A DNA stretch of 15,579 nt from JAAZPG01 sp012797375 (GCA_937868205.1 CALMMC010000130.1:1-15579), one strand, 5' to 3'. Numbered from the stretch's first letter, positions 6,862 to 15,360 are shown. Numbers and translations: made by a program. Notes: generated by a model from the sequence alone, not told the origin.

Positions 6862-8001
6862 ATGGATCCGCTTCTTTTAATCCCGGGGCCCAGCCCGGTC
6901 GTTCCGCGCGTCACCGGAGCCCTGGCCCGTCCGACCGTCAGCCACGCGAGCGCCGAGCTGGCCGCGGATTTGCTTTCAGCCCTCGACAATCTCAAGAAAA
7001 CGGTCTTCACGGCCGGGGGGGAGCCGGTCCTTTTCGCCGGGTCGGGGACGCTGGCCATGGAAGCGGCCCTTCTGAACGTGACCGGGAAACACGACCGCGT
7101 CCTTGTCGTGTCGCAGGGGTATTTCGGAGACCGGATGGCCCGCATCGCCGAGGCCTTCGGATTTGCCTGCGACGTCCTGGCCGGCCCGTGGGGGAGCGTG
7201 GTCCGGCCCGGCGAGCTCCGGGCGGCCCTCGATTCGCGCCGCTACGAGGTGGTGGCCGTCACTCACGTGGACACGGGCACGGGGGCCGCCGCCCCGCTCC
7301 GGGAGTACGCCGAGGTCCTGAAGGACCGCGGCTCGATTTGGATCGTCGACGGCGTCTGCGCGACGGGCGGGATCGAGGAGCGGATGGACGATTGGGGCAT
7401 CGATGTCATTCTCACCGCCGCTCAAAAGTGTTTCGGCGCCCCGCCCGGCCTGGCCGTTGACGTCTTTTCGCCTCGGGCGGCGGCCAAGCGGCGGAGCCTG
7501 CCTTCGATCCGGGCGTATTACACCGATCTTTTGAACTGGCGGGACGGCATGAGGGATCCCCGGAAATATTTCTCGACCCACGCCGTCAACGAAATCCGGG
7601 CGTTCGCCGAGGCGGTCCGGATCGCCGTTGAGGAGGGGCTGCCGGAGCGGTTTCTCCGCCACGAGAGGACGGCCCGAGCCGTCCGGGCGGGCTTGGCGGT
7701 CCTGGGGCTCGAGGTGTTCACGGAACGGGAATTCCTGGCTCCCACCCTGTCGGTCGTCCGCTATCCCGACGGCGTCGATGACGCCGCGTTCCGGGCGAAG
7801 TACCTGGACGCCGGCTACGCCGTGGCCGGTGGGCTGGCCGAAACGGCCGGCCGGGTGTTCCGGATGGGGCACATGGGAAACCTGACGCGGGACCAGGCCT
7901 TGGACGCGATCGGAACGATGGGCGAGGTTCTGAAATCCATGGGCCGGCCGGTCGACCCGGCCGAAGCCGTCGCCGCGGCCGCGGCGGCGTTCAAGGAATG
8001 A
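6862..8001 (+). CDS. Class V aminotransferase (alanine/serine-glyoxylate or serine-pyruvate type)
   Basis: A 379-residue PLP enzyme of fold type I that moves an amino group between alanine or serine and glyoxylate or pyruvate. The N-terminus has the family opening LLIPGPSPVVPRV with S-HAS, where relatives have GHRS. GSGTLAMEAAL holds the cofactor phosphate contacts. HVDTGTGA corresponds to the usual HVETSTG, D163 in VDGVCATGG pairs with the pyridine nitrogen, and K189 in TAAQKCFGAPPGLA is the Schiff-base lysine. The end contains VFRMGHMGN, close to the RIGHMG carboxylate-binding segment. Length is normal. The ATG at 6862 has AAGGAG 8 bases upstream. The DUF362 ferredoxin gene starts 4 bases after the stop, so the two are translated from one message. 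The true amino donor cannot be told from sequence. Confidence 0.88.
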   Translation: MDPLLLIPGPSPVVPRVTGALARPTVSHASAELAADLLSALDNLKKTVFTAGGEPVLFAGSGTLAMEAALLNVTGKHDRVLVVSQGYFGDRMARIAEAFGFACDVLAGPWGSVVRPGELRAALDSRRYEVVAVTHVDTGTGAAAPLREYAEVLKDRGSIWIVDGVCATGGIEERMDDWGIDVILTAAQKCFGAPPGLAVDVFSPRAAAKRRSLPSIRAYYTDLLNWRDGMRDPRKYFSTHAVNEIRAFAEAVRIAVEEGLPERFLRHERTARAVRAGLAVLGLEVFTEREFLAPTLSVVRYPDGVDDAAFRAKYLDAGYAVAGGLAETAGRVFRMGHMGNLTRDQALDAIGTMGEVLKSMGRPVDPAEAVAAAAAAFKE

Positions 8002-8005
8002 GAGG

Positions 8006-9082
8006 ATGAAGAAAAGCCGGGTCTATTTCGTCGAGGCCCGAGGCGCCGAACCGGCCGCCGACATCGACCGGAAATCGCGGGACGTTCTCGCCCCGACCGG
8101 ATTCGTGGAGAAGCTGGAGCCGGAGGACTTCGTCGCCCTCAAAATCCATTTCGGGGAGAAGAGGAACACGGGATATATCAAGCCGCCCTGGATCCGGTCG
8201 CTGGCGGAGGAGATCTCCCGGCAGGCGCCCCGGGCCTTCCTGACCGATTCCAACACGCTCTACACCGGTCCCCGGTCGAATTCCGTGGAGCATATCCGGC
8301 TGGCCTGGAGCCACGGATTCACTCCCGAAATTCTTGGCCTTCCGATCGTCATCGCCGACGGCCTGGCCGGCGGCGACTACGGGGAAGCCGCGGGCCGGGG
8401 CGGGCGCGTTTCCTCGGCGAAGATCGCCGGGGCCATCCTCGGCGCGGACGCCTTGCTGGCCTTGAGCCACGTCACCGGGCATGTCCAGACCGGCCTCGGC
8501 GCGGCCCTCAAGAACCTGGGGATGGGCTGCGCCTCCCGGACGGGGAAGCTCGATCAGCATGCCGTGGTCCATCCGCGGGTGAACAAGAAGAGCTGCCGGA
8601 ACTGCGGGCTCTGCCTGGCCCATTGTCCGGCCGGGGCGATCCGGCAGGGGACGGAGGCCGTGGACATCGACGGATCCCGCTGCACCGGATGCGGCGAATG
8701 CCTGGTCGCCTGCCGGTACGGGGCGATCCGGATCCGCTGGGACGACGATTCCCTCCGGATCCAGGAGAAGATCGCCGAGTATGCCCTCCTCGTCGCCCGA
8801 AGATTCCCGGGGAAAACCGCCTTTCTCAACTTCTTGATCCAGGTGACCAAAGACTGCGACTGCATGGCCCGCAATCAACCCCCGATCGTCCCCGACATCG
8901 GCCTCCTCGCTTCGACCGACCCGGTCGCCGTCGATCGGGCGTCGGTCGATCTCATCCTGGGCCGGTCCGGAGGAACGGATGTCTTCCGCAAAGGGTACGA
9001 TATCGACTGGTCCCGCCAGCTGGCCCATGCCGAGAACATCGGCCTGGGGATGAACCGCTACGAGCTCGTCCGGATCAAATAG
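8006..9082 (+). CDS. DUF362 protein with two 4Fe-4S ferredoxin motifs
   Basis: A 358-residue cytosolic iron-sulphur protein. The DUF362 region (about 1-190 and again after the clusters) shows the family's ALKIHFGEKRNTGYI, FLTDSNTLYTG and SHVTGHVQTGLGAALKNLGMG segments. A bacterial-type ferredoxin insert carries two cluster motifs: C197, C200, C203, C207 followed by Pro, and C226, C229, C232, C236. A further DCDC pair and PPIVPDIG, both frequent in these proteins, lie in the last third. The ATG at 8006 is only 4 bases after the aminotransferase stop, and AAGGA inside that gene's end gives the ribosome site. The biochemical role of DUF362 proteins is not established; an electron-transfer or cluster-related reaction is likely. 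It converges with the MFS gene at the right, without a clear terminator between. Confidence 0.88.
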   Translation: MKKSRVYFVEARGAEPAADIDRKSRDVLAPTGFVEKLEPEDFVALKIHFGEKRNTGYIKPPWIRSLAEEISRQAPRAFLTDSNTLYTGPRSNSVEHIRLAWSHGFTPEILGLPIVIADGLAGGDYGEAAGRGGRVSSAKIAGAILGADALLALSHVTGHVQTGLGAALKNLGMGCASRTGKLDQHAVVHPRVNKKSCRNCGLCLAHCPAGAIRQGTEAVDIDGSRCTGCGECLVACRYGAIRIRWDDDSLRIQEKIAEYALLVARRFPGKTAFLNFLIQVTKDCDCMARNQPPIVPDIGLLASTDPVAVDRASVDLILGRSGGTDVFRKGYDIDWSRQLAHAENIGLGMNRYELVRIK

Positions 9083-9117
9083 AGGGCCCGGGCGGAGGGA
9101 ATGGTTCGGCCCGCCGG

Positions 9118-10368
9118 TCACTCGACCGCGTGGAGACGAGGGCCGGCCAGGAACATCAGGCCGCAAAAGAGCAGGGCCGTCAGGGAATTGATGACGACGG
9201 CCGGCGGCTCGCCGAGACGCTCGGCCAGGGACCCGATCAGCAACGCCCCAAGGGGCATCGAGCCGAAAAACGTCAGGGAATAAATCGCCATGATCCGTCC
9301 GCGAAGGTGGTCGGGGGCGAGGGTTTGGACAATGGAGTTCGACAGGTTGAAGACGAGAATGATGGAGAATCCCGCCCCGAACAGGAAGAGAAAGGCGAGC
9401 CCGTGAACGCGGAGGAAGGCGAAGACGATCATCAGAACGGGGAAGGCGAAGGATCCGAGGGCCAGGAGCTTTCCCCGGAAATGGAATCGGCCGAGCGAGG
9501 CGATGAACAGGGCCGCGCCGAGCGAGCCGATAGCCCGGGCGGAGATGAGGAATCCGCTCGTCGTCGCGTTCCCGTGGAGGATGTTGACCGCCCAGGCGGG
9601 GATGAGCGTCGTGAAAGCGTAACCGAACATGCTGACCACGAGAAGGTTGGCCATGATCGCCCGGATGACGGGCTGGCGGGAAACGTACCCGAGCCCTTCC
9701 CGAAGATCCACGCTCATCGAGGATGTTCGGGGGCGGGGGGCGGACGCCGGGATCTTCATCCTCGTCAGGGCGGCGATGATGGCCAGGAAAGACAGGCCGT
9801 TGACGAAAAAGCACCACCCCGGCCCGACCAAGGCGTAGATCAGCCCTCCGACGGCCGGGCCGACGGCGGCCGAGGTGTTGAACATGGCCGAGTTCAGGGC
9901 GATGGCGTTGGTCATGTCCTCCAAGGGGACCAGGTCCTGGACCAGGGCGTGGCGGGCCGGGGCGTCGAAGGCGTTAGCCGTGCCGAAGCCGAAGGCCAGG
10001 AGGATGATCTGCCAGGGACGGATCGCCCCGGTGAACACCAGGATCGAGGCCAGGAAGGCCATGAGCATTTCCGACGTCTGGGTGATGAGCATCTGCCGGC
10101 GGCGGGGGATGCGGTCGGCGACGACGCCGGCCCACAACATGAACAGCCAGGTCGGAATGCCGGCGGCGAAGCCGACATATCCCAGGAACTCGGGCGATTT
10201 CGTCAGCTCGAAGACCAGGAAGCCCAGGGCCGTGGATTGCATCCAGCTGCCGAACAGCGAGGTCAGCTGGCCTCCGAACCACAACCGGTAATTGCGGTGT
10301 TTCAGGGCGAGAAAGGTCCGGCTTCCTTCGGGCCGGGCGCGCCACTGTCCCCGGATGTCGCGAATCAT
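9118..10368 (-). CDS. MFS transporter of the MFS_3/EntS-like group
   Basis: A 416-residue inner-membrane protein with about 12 helices, in the major facilitator family most like the MFS_3 exporters (EntS and multidrug relatives). The opening ALKHRNYRLWFGGQLTSLFGSWMQ is characteristic of this group. The cytoplasmic loop motif appears as GVVADRIPRRRQM between helices 2 and 3. DAPARHALVQDLVP and LAPDHLRGRIMAIYS are further group signatures. It should export a small molecule by proton antiport; the substrate cannot be named. The ATG at 10368 has GGAG very close (about 1 base away), so expression may be modest. It lies 57 bases after the tRNA-Pro on the same strand with no visible terminator or own promoter. 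It converges with the DUF362 gene, leaving 35 bases. Confidence 0.88.
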   Translation of the reverse strand: MIRDIRGQWRARPEGSRTFLALKHRNYRLWFGGQLTSLFGSWMQSTALGFLVFELTKSPEFLGYVGFAAGIPTWLFMLWAGVVADRIPRRRQMLITQTSEMLMAFLASILVFTGAIRPWQIILLAFGFGTANAFDAPARHALVQDLVPLEDMTNAIALNSAMFNTSAAVGPAVGGLIYALVGPGWCFFVNGLSFLAIIAALTRMKIPASAPRPRTSSMSVDLREGLGYVSRQPVIRAIMANLLVVSMFGYAFTTLIPAWAVNILHGNATTSGFLISARAIGSLGAALFIASLGRFHFRGKLLALGSFAFPVLMIVFAFLRVHGLAFLFLFGAGFSIILVFNLSNSIVQTLAPDHLRGRIMAIYSLTFFGSMPLGALLIGSLAERLGEPPAVVINSLTALLFCGLMFLAGPRLHAVE

Positions 10369-10425
10369 TCTCCGAATGCTCCGCCTCGACCCGGAATCCG
10401 TTGAAGATGGGATTAAGGGCTGTGA

Positions 10426-10500
10426 TCGGGGAGGTGGGATTCGAACCCACGACCCCAGCGTCCCGAACGCTGTGCGCTAGCCAGGCTGCGCTACTCCCCG
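10426..10500 (-). tRNA. tRNA-Pro (anticodon CGG)
   Basis: The - strand folds into a full cloverleaf of 75 bases. The acceptor stem is CGGGGAG with CTCCCCG, and GCGC/GCGC forms the D-stem. The anticodon stem CAGCG/CGCTG holds the loop TTCGGGA, giving anticodon CGG. The T arm is GTGGG-TTCGAAT-CCCAC, and the discriminator base is A. C1-G72 and the GTAGCGCAGCCTGG segment are typical of bacterial tRNA-Pro. The 3' CCA is not encoded, so it must be added by the CCA enzyme. It reads CCG codons, which suit a GC-rich genome. A consensus promoter lies just upstream. Confidence 0.95.
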
Positions 10501-10513
10501 ACGAGGAACGCTT

Positions 10514-10541
10514 ATTATAGCCGGATCCCGAAAAAGATCAA
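10514..10541 (-). promoter_or_regulatory. Promoter of tRNA-Pro
   Basis: On the - strand TTGATC (10541-10536) precedes a perfect TATAAT (10519-10514) by 16 bases. Transcription would start near 10507, about 7 bases before the mature tRNA 5' end. The MFS gene follows the tRNA without a visible terminator, so it may share this promoter. Confidence 0.65.
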
Positions 10542-10624
10542 CTGCTTTCGCTTCCCCGTCACGAGCGGCCGGGAAACGCCGCAAAGATCCGGGCGCGCGG
10601 GCGGAGGACGTTCTGCTCCGGCGA

Positions 10625-10640
10625 CGGCCCTCCCGGGCCG
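10625..10640. repeat. GC-rich hairpin upstream of the ATPase promoter
   Basis: CGGCCC (10625-10630) and GGGCCG (10635-10640) form a perfect six-pair stem with a TCCC loop. It ends 13 bases before the -35 region of the ATPase promoter, within the divergent gap between the tRNA and the ATPase. There is no T-run on either side. It may be an operator or simply a product of high GC content. Confidence 0.3.
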
Positions 10641-10653
10641 AAGAGAATCAAAA

Positions 10654-10683
10654 TGGAAAAATGCACTTTCTCTCCTGTATAAT
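10654..10683 (+). promoter_or_regulatory. Promoter of the Ca-ATPase/ABC-F operon
   Basis: TGGAAA (10654-10659, four of six matches to TTGACA) is followed after 18 bases by a perfect TATAAT (10678-10683). Transcription would start near 10690, giving a leader of about 45 bases to the ATG at 10736. The box lies inside the longest possible reading frame (ATG at 10661), which therefore cannot be the start used from this promoter. Confidence 0.6.
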
Positions 10684-10735
10684 ACGCCTTCTTCCGACCG
10701 AAAGACGCGGATATTTCATCGACAAAGAGACGCAC

Positions 10736-13444
10736 ATGACCAAATGGTGGCACCTGAATTCGGAAACGACGGCCCGGCAGCTGGAAACGGATCTTCATTC
10801 GGGCTTGGCGGAACAGGCCGTGGCCGGCCGCCGGGAAAAATACGGACCCAACCAGCTTCGGGAGCAAAAGGGCCGCACGCCCCTCCGCATTTTTATCGAG
10901 CAGTTCGCCGATTTCATGATCTGGGTCCTGATCGGGGCGGCCCTCGTCTCGGGATTCCTCAAGGAATGGATCGACGCCCTGGCGATCGTGGCCATCGTCA
11001 TTCTCAACGCCCTTATGGGCTTTGTCCAGGAACACCGGGCGGAGCGTTCTCTTCAAGCCCTCCGCAAGCTGGCCGCCCCCTTTTCCCGGGTGATCCGGGA
11101 CGGCCGGCGGGTCTCCATCCCGTCGGCCGAGCTCGTCCCGGGAGACCTCGTCGAGCTGGAAGCCGGCGACAACATTCCGGCCGACGGCCGCATCGTCCAG
11201 CACACGCCGAATTTCGCCGTCTTGGAAGCCAGCCTGACCGGGGAATCGACGCCGGTCGTCAAGACCCGGCTTCCCCTGGAAGAGCGCGATATCCCCCTGG
11301 CCGACCGGGCCAACATGATTTACATGGGCACGTCCGTCGTTTCGGGAAAAGGCCGGGCCCTGATCGCCGAAACCGGGATGAACACCGAACTGGGCCGCAT
11401 CGCCGGAATGATCCAGTCGATCACCCGGGAAACCACGCCCCTGCAGAAGCGGCTTGAACAATTCGGCAAGTTCATCGTTTACGCCTGCTTCATCCTCGTG
11501 GCCGTCGTCTTCGGGCTGGAGCTTCTCCGCGGCGGCAAGCTCCTCGACATGTTCCTCACCTCGGTCAGCCTGGCCGTGGCCGCCATCCCCGAGGGACTGC
11601 CGGCCGTGGTCACGATCGCCTTGGCCCTGGGCGTCCAGCGCATGGTCAAGCGAAACGCCTTGATCCGCAAGCTCCCGGCCGTGGAGACGCTGGGCTCGGC
11701 CTCGGTCATCTGTTCGGACAAGACCGGAACCCTGACCAAGAACGAAATGACGGTCCGGGCGGTCTGGACGTCGGCCGGCCTGACCCAAATCGGAGGCATC
11801 GGGTACGATCCCTCCGGAAGCTTCAGCCGGGAGGCGGGCCTTCCGCCGGCGGACGGGGATCCCGATTTGCGGGCTTGCCTTGAAGCCGGCGTCTATTGCA
11901 ACGGGGCCGAGCTCGTCCAAAGGGACGGCCGCTGGATCATCCTCGGAGATCCGACCGAGGGGGCCCTTTTGACCGCCGCGGCCAAGGCCGGCTTGACCAG
12001 GGCCGGCCTCGAAACGCAGTGCGCTTTCGTCGAGGAAATCCCCTTCGATTCCGAGCGGAAGCTGATGTCGGTTATCCGCCGGGCGGAAAACGACGGACTC
12101 CTGACCGCCTACGTCAAGGGCGCGGCCGATATTCTTCTCACCCGCTGCACCCATCTCCTGGAGAACGGCCAAGCCCGGCTGATGCAAAAAGAAGACCGGG
12201 TCCGCATCGGCCGCATCATCGAGCAGCTCTCCAACCAGGCCCTGCGCGTGCTGGCCATGGCCCGCCGGACATTCGAGGCGCCGCCCGACGCCTGGTCGGA
12301 CGAGACCGTCGAGCGGGATCTGACGTTTCTCGGGCTTGCGGCCATGATCGATCCTCCCCGGGAGGAAGTGAAGGAAGCCATCGCCAAGTGCCGGGAATCG
12401 GGGATCGCCACGGTCATGATCACCGGCGATCACAAGATGACCGCCGTGGCCATCGCCCGCGAGCTCGGATTCTACGGCGAGGACAGCCGGGCCCTGACCG
12501 GGGCGGAACTCGACCGCCTGAGCGAGGCGGAATTCGAGAAGGAAGTCGAACGGACCGCGGTCTACGCCCGCGTCTCTCCCGAACACAAGCTCCGCGTCGT
12601 CCAAGCCTGGCGCCGCCGCGGCCAAGTGGTGGCCATGACCGGAGACGGGGTCAACGACGCCCCGGCCGTCAAGGAAGCCGACATCGGCGTGGCCATGGGG
12701 ATCACCGGAACGGACGTGACGAAGGAAGTCTCGGACATGATCGTCACCGACGACAACTTCGCCTCGATCGTCGCCGCCGTGGAGGAAGGCCGGGGGATCT
12801 ACGACAACATCAAGAAATTCATCCATTATCTCCTGTCCTGCAACACCGGCGAGATTCTGACGATGTTCGTCGCCTCGCTGATCGGCTGGCCGGTGCCGCT
12901 GTTCCCGATCCAGATCCTCTGGGTCAACCTGGTGACCGACGGGTTGCCTGCCCTGGCCCTGGGCATGGACCCGGTGGCCAAGGACGTCATGGCCCGGCCC
13001 CCGCGCCGGAAGGACGAGCCGATCATCACCGGCCGCCGCGGCCGGCTGATCATCGCCCAGGGGGCGTTCATCGCCCTGTGCGCCCTGGGCGCGTTCGCCT
13101 TCGTCCTCTTCGTCGAGAAGGAAGGCCTCGGCCGGGCCCGGACCGCGGCCCTGTTCGCCCTGGCTTCGAGCCAGCTCTTCCACAGCCTGAATTGCCGCAG
13201 CCAGCGCGATTCCCTGTTCACGCTCGGTTTCTTCACCAACATGAAGCTGATCGCCGCCATCGGCGTGTCGCTGGCCCTCCAGATCGCGATCCTGTACCTC
13301 CCGTTCACCCAGAAAATCTTCAAGGTCGAAGCCCTCGGGCCGCTCGATCTGGCGATCGTCGTCGCCGTCTCCTCGTTCCCGCTGTGGATGATGGAGCTGG
13401 TCAAGCGATTCAGCCGGCGCCGCCGGGAGAAGGCCGAAGCCTGA
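10736..13444 (+). CDS. Calcium-transporting P-type ATPase (type IIA, SERCA-like)
   Basis: A 902-residue inner-membrane cation pump. The N-terminus WWHLNSETTARQLETD fits the type II entry. The actuator motif TGES is at 168-171, and TM4 has PEGLP with E286. The phosphorylated aspartate is D328 in DKTGTLT, the nucleotide-binding KGAA has K461, and the hinge TGDGVND carries D637 and D641. TM5 has N703 and E706 in NTGEIL, and TM6 has N731, T734 and D735 in NLVTDGLPA; these match SERCA calcium ligands. At the TM8 position of SERCA E908 I read Q813, as in plasma-membrane Ca-ATPases. Ten helices are expected. The start at ATG 10736 is preferred to ATG 10661 because the promoter's -10 box lies at 10678-10683 and the shorter start gives the normal N-terminus. 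The ABC-F gene follows 12 bases later, probably in one operon. Calcium export is most likely; manganese cannot be excluded. Confidence 0.92.
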   Translation: MTKWWHLNSETTARQLETDLHSGLAEQAVAGRREKYGPNQLREQKGRTPLRIFIEQFADFMIWVLIGAALVSGFLKEWIDALAIVAIVILNALMGFVQEHRAERSLQALRKLAAPFSRVIRDGRRVSIPSAELVPGDLVELEAGDNIPADGRIVQHTPNFAVLEASLTGESTPVVKTRLPLEERDIPLADRANMIYMGTSVVSGKGRALIAETGMNTELGRIAGMIQSITRETTPLQKRLEQFGKFIVYACFILVAVVFGLELLRGGKLLDMFLTSVSLAVAAIPEGLPAVVTIALALGVQRMVKRNALIRKLPAVETLGSASVICSDKTGTLTKNEMTVRAVWTSAGLTQIGGIGYDPSGSFSREAGLPPADGDPDLRACLEAGVYCNGAELVQRDGRWIILGDPTEGALLTAAAKAGLTRAGLETQCAFVEEIPFDSERKLMSVIRRAENDGLLTAYVKGAADILLTRCTHLLENGQARLMQKEDRVRIGRIIEQLSNQALRVLAMARRTFEAPPDAWSDETVERDLTFLGLAAMIDPPREEVKEAIAKCRESGIATVMITGDHKMTAVAIARELGFYGEDSRALTGAELDRLSEAEFEKEVERTAVYARVSPEHKLRVVQAWRRRGQVVAMTGDGVNDAPAVKEADIGVAMGITGTDVTKEVSDMIVTDDNFASIVAAVEEGRGIYDNIKKFIHYLLSCNTGEILTMFVASLIGWPVPLFPIQILWVNLVTDGLPALALGMDPVAKDVMARPPRRKDEPIITGRRGRLIIAQGAFIALCALGAFAFVLFVEKEGLGRARTAALFALASSQLFHSLNCRSQRDSLFTLGFFTNMKLIAAIGVSLALQIAILYLPFTQKIFKVEALGPLDLAIVVAVSSFPLWMMELVKRFSRRRREKAEA

Positions 13445-13456
13445 CCGGAACGGCCG

Positions 13457-15340
13457 ATGATCCAAGTCGAAAATCTTACCAAGCGGTACGGCGGGCAGAC
13501 GCTGTTCGAGGGCATCTCTTTCAAGATCAACCGCCGGGAGCGGGTCGGTCTCGTCGGCCGCAACGGCCACGGCAAGACCACGCTTTTCCGCTTGATCGTC
13601 GGCCAGGAAGAGCCGGATGAAGGATTGATCTCCATCCCCCGCAGCTACCGGATCGGCTACGTCGAGCAACATCTCGGCTTCACCGCCCCGACCGTCTTCC
13701 AGGAAGCCGCCTTGAGCCTGCCCCGGGATCAGCGGGACGATTTCTGGCGGGTCGAGAAGATCCTGGCCGGGCTGGGCTTCGGGGAGGCCGACCGGGCGAA
13801 GCACCCAGCCGAGCTTTCGGGTGGATTCCAGGTCCGCTTGAACCTGGCCAAAGTCCTCTTGGCCGATCACAACATGCTTCTCCTGGACGAGCCGAACAAC
13901 TACCTCGACATCACCTCGATCCGCTGGCTGGAGAAATTCTTGAACGCCTGGCCGGGCGAGCTGATCCTGGTCACCCACGACCGCAGCTTCATGGACAAGG
14001 TCGTCACCCATACGTTGGCCATCCACCGCCGGAAGGTGAAAAAAATCGAGGGGACCACGGGCAAGCTGTACGATCAGATCGCCTTGGAGGAGGAGACGTA
14101 CGAAAAAACGCGGATCAACGACGAGCGCCGGCGGAAGGAGATCGAGAATTTCATCGCCAAGTTCCGGGCCAGCGCCCGCCTCCAGGGCCTGGTCGAATCC
14201 CGGAAAAAAACGCTGGCCAAGATGGGCCGGAAGGAAAAGCTGGAGCGGTTGCCGTCGCTCGATTTCGCCTTCACGGCCAAGCCCTTCCACGGCAAGTACG
14301 TCCTGAACATCGACGGCCTGACGTTCGGTTATGACCCGGAGCGGCCCCTGATCCGCGATTTCGGCTTGAGCATCGGAGCCCGCGACCGGGTGTTCATCAT
14401 CGGTCCGAACGGCAAGGGCAAGACCACGTTTCTCAAGCTCCTGGCCGGTCGCCTGGAGCCCCAAGCCGGAACGGTGGTCAGCCCGATGGCCGTCACGACC
14501 GGCTATTTTGAGCAGACCAACGTCCAATCCCTGGGTCCCCAGAACACCGTGCTGGAGGAGATCCAGAATGCCGACGCCTCGATCGAGCCGGCCAAGGCCC
14601 GCTTCCTGGCCGGGATGATGATGTTCGAGGACGACAACGCCCTGAAAAAGATCAGCATCCTGTCCGGCGGCGAAAAAAGCCGCGTTCTCCTGGCCAAGCT
14701 CATCGCCGCTCCCGTGAATCTCCTGCTCCTCGACGAGCCCACCAATCATCTCGACATGGATTCCTCGGACGCCCTGCTGGCGGCCCTGGATGAGTTCGAG
14801 GGGGCGGTGATCATGGTCACCCACAACGAGCTGTTCCTCGATGCCCTGGCCGAGCGGCTGATCGTCTTTCAGGACGACGGCCTTTCGGTCTTCGAGGGGA
14901 CGTACGACCGCTTCCTGGAAAAGGTCGGCTGGTCGACCGAAAAAGACCGGCCCCGGATCCGCCCGGATGAAACCGAGCCGGGCCCGGCGGCCGCCACGCC
15001 GCGGGGCCGGCGGGAGATCCGGAAGCTGCGCTCCGAGATCGTGGCTGAAAAGTCGAAAGTCCTCCGGCCGCTCGAGCAGAACATGGGTGTCCTGGAAAAA
15101 CACATCGAAAAGACGGAAGCCGACATCGCCCGCCTGACCCGGGAGATCGTCGAGGCTTCCCAGTCCCGGGAAAGCGGAAAAATCGCCGGCTTGAGCAAGT
15201 CCCTCCACCAATCGCGGCGGGACTTGGATGGTTTTTTCGCCGACCTGGAGCCCCTGCTCGAGGAATACGAGATCAAGCGGGCCGAGTTCGACCGGAGGCT
15301 CAACGATCTCGACGCCCCGGACAAGGGCGCCGGATCCTGA
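13457..15340 (+). CDS. ABC-F family ATPase (Uup/EttA-like)
   Basis: A 627-residue soluble protein with two ABC ATPase domains and no membrane helices, as expected of ABC-F factors that act on the ribosome. Domain 1 has Walker A GRNGHGKTT (K40), signature LSGGFQ and Walker B LLLDEPNNYLD (catalytic E145). Domain 2 has GPNGKGKTT (K322), LSGGEKSR and LLLDEPTNHLD (E427), with THNELF as the H-loop. The charged linker between them (KTRINDERRRKEIENFIAKFRA region) is the P-site tRNA-interaction motif that defines ABC-F. The last 130 residues are a charged coiled coil, like the C-terminal arm of Uup. The ATG at 13457 begins at the first strand; the ribosome site is weak. It lies 12 bases after the Ca-ATPase stop, so it is probably co-transcribed. 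A housekeeping translation or recombination role is more likely than antibiotic resistance. Confidence 0.92.
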   Translation: MIQVENLTKRYGGQTLFEGISFKINRRERVGLVGRNGHGKTTLFRLIVGQEEPDEGLISIPRSYRIGYVEQHLGFTAPTVFQEAALSLPRDQRDDFWRVEKILAGLGFGEADRAKHPAELSGGFQVRLNLAKVLLADHNMLLLDEPNNYLDITSIRWLEKFLNAWPGELILVTHDRSFMDKVVTHTLAIHRRKVKKIEGTTGKLYDQIALEEETYEKTRINDERRRKEIENFIAKFRASARLQGLVESRKKTLAKMGRKEKLERLPSLDFAFTAKPFHGKYVLNIDGLTFGYDPERPLIRDFGLSIGARDRVFIIGPNGKGKTTFLKLLAGRLEPQAGTVVSPMAVTTGYFEQTNVQSLGPQNTVLEEIQNADASIEPAKARFLAGMMMFEDDNALKKISILSGGEKSRVLLAKLIAAPVNLLLLDEPTNHLDMDSSDALLAALDEFEGAVIMVTHNELFLDALAERLIVFQDDGLSVFEGTYDRFLEKVGWSTEKDRPRIRPDETEPGPAAATPRGRREIRKLRSEIVAEKSKVLRPLEQNMGVLEKHIEKTEADIARLTREIVEASQSRESGKIAGLSKSLHQSRRDLDGFFADLEPLLEEYEIKRAEFDRRLNDLDAPDKGAGS

Positions 15341-15360
15341 GGCCGGCCTTACGGCCTTTT
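15340..15360 (+). terminator. Rho-independent terminator of the ATPase/ABC-F operon
   Basis: AGGCCG (15340-15345) and CGGCCT (15352-15357) form a perfect six-pair stem with a GCCTTA loop. T15357-15360 form the T-run. It starts on the last base of the ABC-F stop codon. It overlaps the end of the convergent tautomerase gene, whose TAA (15349-15351) sits in the loop. Confidence 0.7.

Noticed and set aside
9083..9117. Possible terminator hairpin between the convergent DUF362 and MFS genes (CGGGC and GCCCG)
   Set aside because: Only five pairs with a long loop and no T-run on either strand.
7991..10404. Long frames opposing or shifted from the DUF362 and MFS genes (- 7991-9817 and + 8623-10404)
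   Set aside because: Both overlap genes with clear motifs, have low-complexity Arg/Pro/Gly-rich translations and cross unrelated gene borders.
11896..13620. A 574-codon + frame across the end of the Ca-ATPase and the start of the ABC-F gene
   Set aside because: It is a +1 shadow of both genes, made almost wholly of Arg, Pro and Gly, with no domain signal.
10559..15211. A 1550-codon open frame on the - strand opposite the Ca-ATPase and ABC-F genes
   Set aside because: It is antisense to two well-recognised genes. Its predicted protein is rich in Gly, Asp, Gln, His and Arg with no domain pattern. It is open because G/C-ending codons on the sense strand leave no stop in this frame.
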